This document shows, piece after piece, positions 63,875-64,000 of a stretch of 64,000 bases of DNA. This DNA is from CALOFP01 sp942492635 (GTDB taxonomy: Bacteria; UBP6; UBA1177; CALOFP01). The translations under genes were made by a program, and so were the position numbers. The notes beneath the pieces were generated by a model, which searched no databases, was not told the origin of the DNA, and was given only the letters and a program-made list of their open reading frames with translations. Every line of letters begins with the position of its first letter. The stretch's first letter is position 1. The stretch is taken from positions 496,001 to 560,000 of the forward strand of contig CALOFP010000001.1 in assembly GCA_942492635.1 (NCBI GenBank). The letters are read 5' to 3'.

Positions 63875-64000
63875 TTAAAATACAACCCCTAGCTCATGAA
63901 AAAAGAAGCTCCATATGAGAGACTTTTCATAGACTTTTTGATCAAGAGATTTTCCCCTTCCGTGGCCGCCCTCCTCGTCCACCCAGAGAAAGACCGGATT
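63875..64000 (-). CDS. Prolyl-oligopeptidase family peptidase, C-terminal end only
   Basis: 41 codons and a stop at 63875. The sequence PVFLWVDEEGGHGRGKSLDQ followed by a helix SLIWSFFFHELG matches the extreme C-terminus of S9A prolyl oligopeptidases, where the catalytic His lies in a GHG.GK motif. The rest of the gene is beyond the window. Plus-strand frames over the same bases are spurious. Confidence 0.75.
   Translation of the reverse strand, partial: NPVFLWVDEEGGHGRGKSLDQKVYEKSLIWSFFFHELGVVF

Noticed and set aside
63896..64000. Possible plus-strand gene start at the right edge
   Set aside because: No ribosome site, and the opposite strand gives a recognisable prolyl-oligopeptidase C-terminus with the GHG.GK motif.

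Overview
The window comes from a Gram-negative, diderm bacterium. It encodes outer-membrane barrels, an Omp85/TamB pair, a TonB-like protein and many lipobox lipoproteins. The best lineage hints are a small Cys-containing sigma-region-4-like protein of a type I associate with deltaproteobacteria, and a family of MopE-like/choice-of-anchor-L lipoproteins common in Myxococcota and related candidate phyla. I would call it a deltaproteobacterial or Myxococcota-like lineage, without certainty. Genes are moderate in GC, intergenic regions are strongly AT-rich, and Shine-Dalgarno sites are mostly clear.

Layout. 1-1665: two Cys-rich lipoproteins (one cut by the window edge) and a divergent small outer-membrane protein. 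1780-1980: a structured small RNA candidate resembling 6S RNA. 2179-13555 (minus strand): a long gene run with two OB-fold lipoproteins, a 5'-nucleotidase lipoprotein with inserted Asp/Cys metal-binding-like repeats, a further OB-fold-like lipoprotein, a porin, an OPA-family organophosphate transporter, a HAD phosphatase and a TPR membrane protein. Read together, they look like a surface-to-cytoplasm route for scavenging nucleotides or organophosphates. 14135-20984: a TPR lipoprotein, a repeat-rich gap, then pstC-pstA-pstB-phoU. After phoU comes an AT-rich insert with a PLAT-domain secreted protein, followed by a second copy of the last 25 codons of phoU. pstS lies about 18 kb away (37167), and both pstC and pstS have matching 11-nt-period CTAACAC direct repeats (a Pho box) at identical distance from the -10.

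21519-29820: a surface-polysaccharide cluster built as two facing arms. One is glycosyltransferase, ATP-grasp ligase and flippase (+). The other is a paralogous glycosyltransferase and flippase plus an opine-dehydrogenase-family enzyme (-). 30143-43085: a small outer-membrane protein, an MtfA-like peptidase, a SulP transporter, a beta-propeller lipoprotein, pstS, another glycosyltransferase, an iron alcohol dehydrogenase with acylphosphatase, a glycoside-hydrolase-like protein and the sigma-like regulator. 43330-48671: a Cys-rich lipoprotein, a TonB-like protein, a CDP-alcohol phosphotransferase homologue with altered catalytic residues, queC and an SPFH protein.

48843-56454: four tandem paralogous lipoproteins, each with its own promoter and one pair sharing a 377-bp identical block. 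56850-63802: tRNA-Gly(CCC), then a TamB-like and an Omp85/TamA-like gene with about seven POTRA units. The window ends in the C-terminus of a prolyl-oligopeptidase. I found no CRISPR array, transposase, integrase or rRNA.
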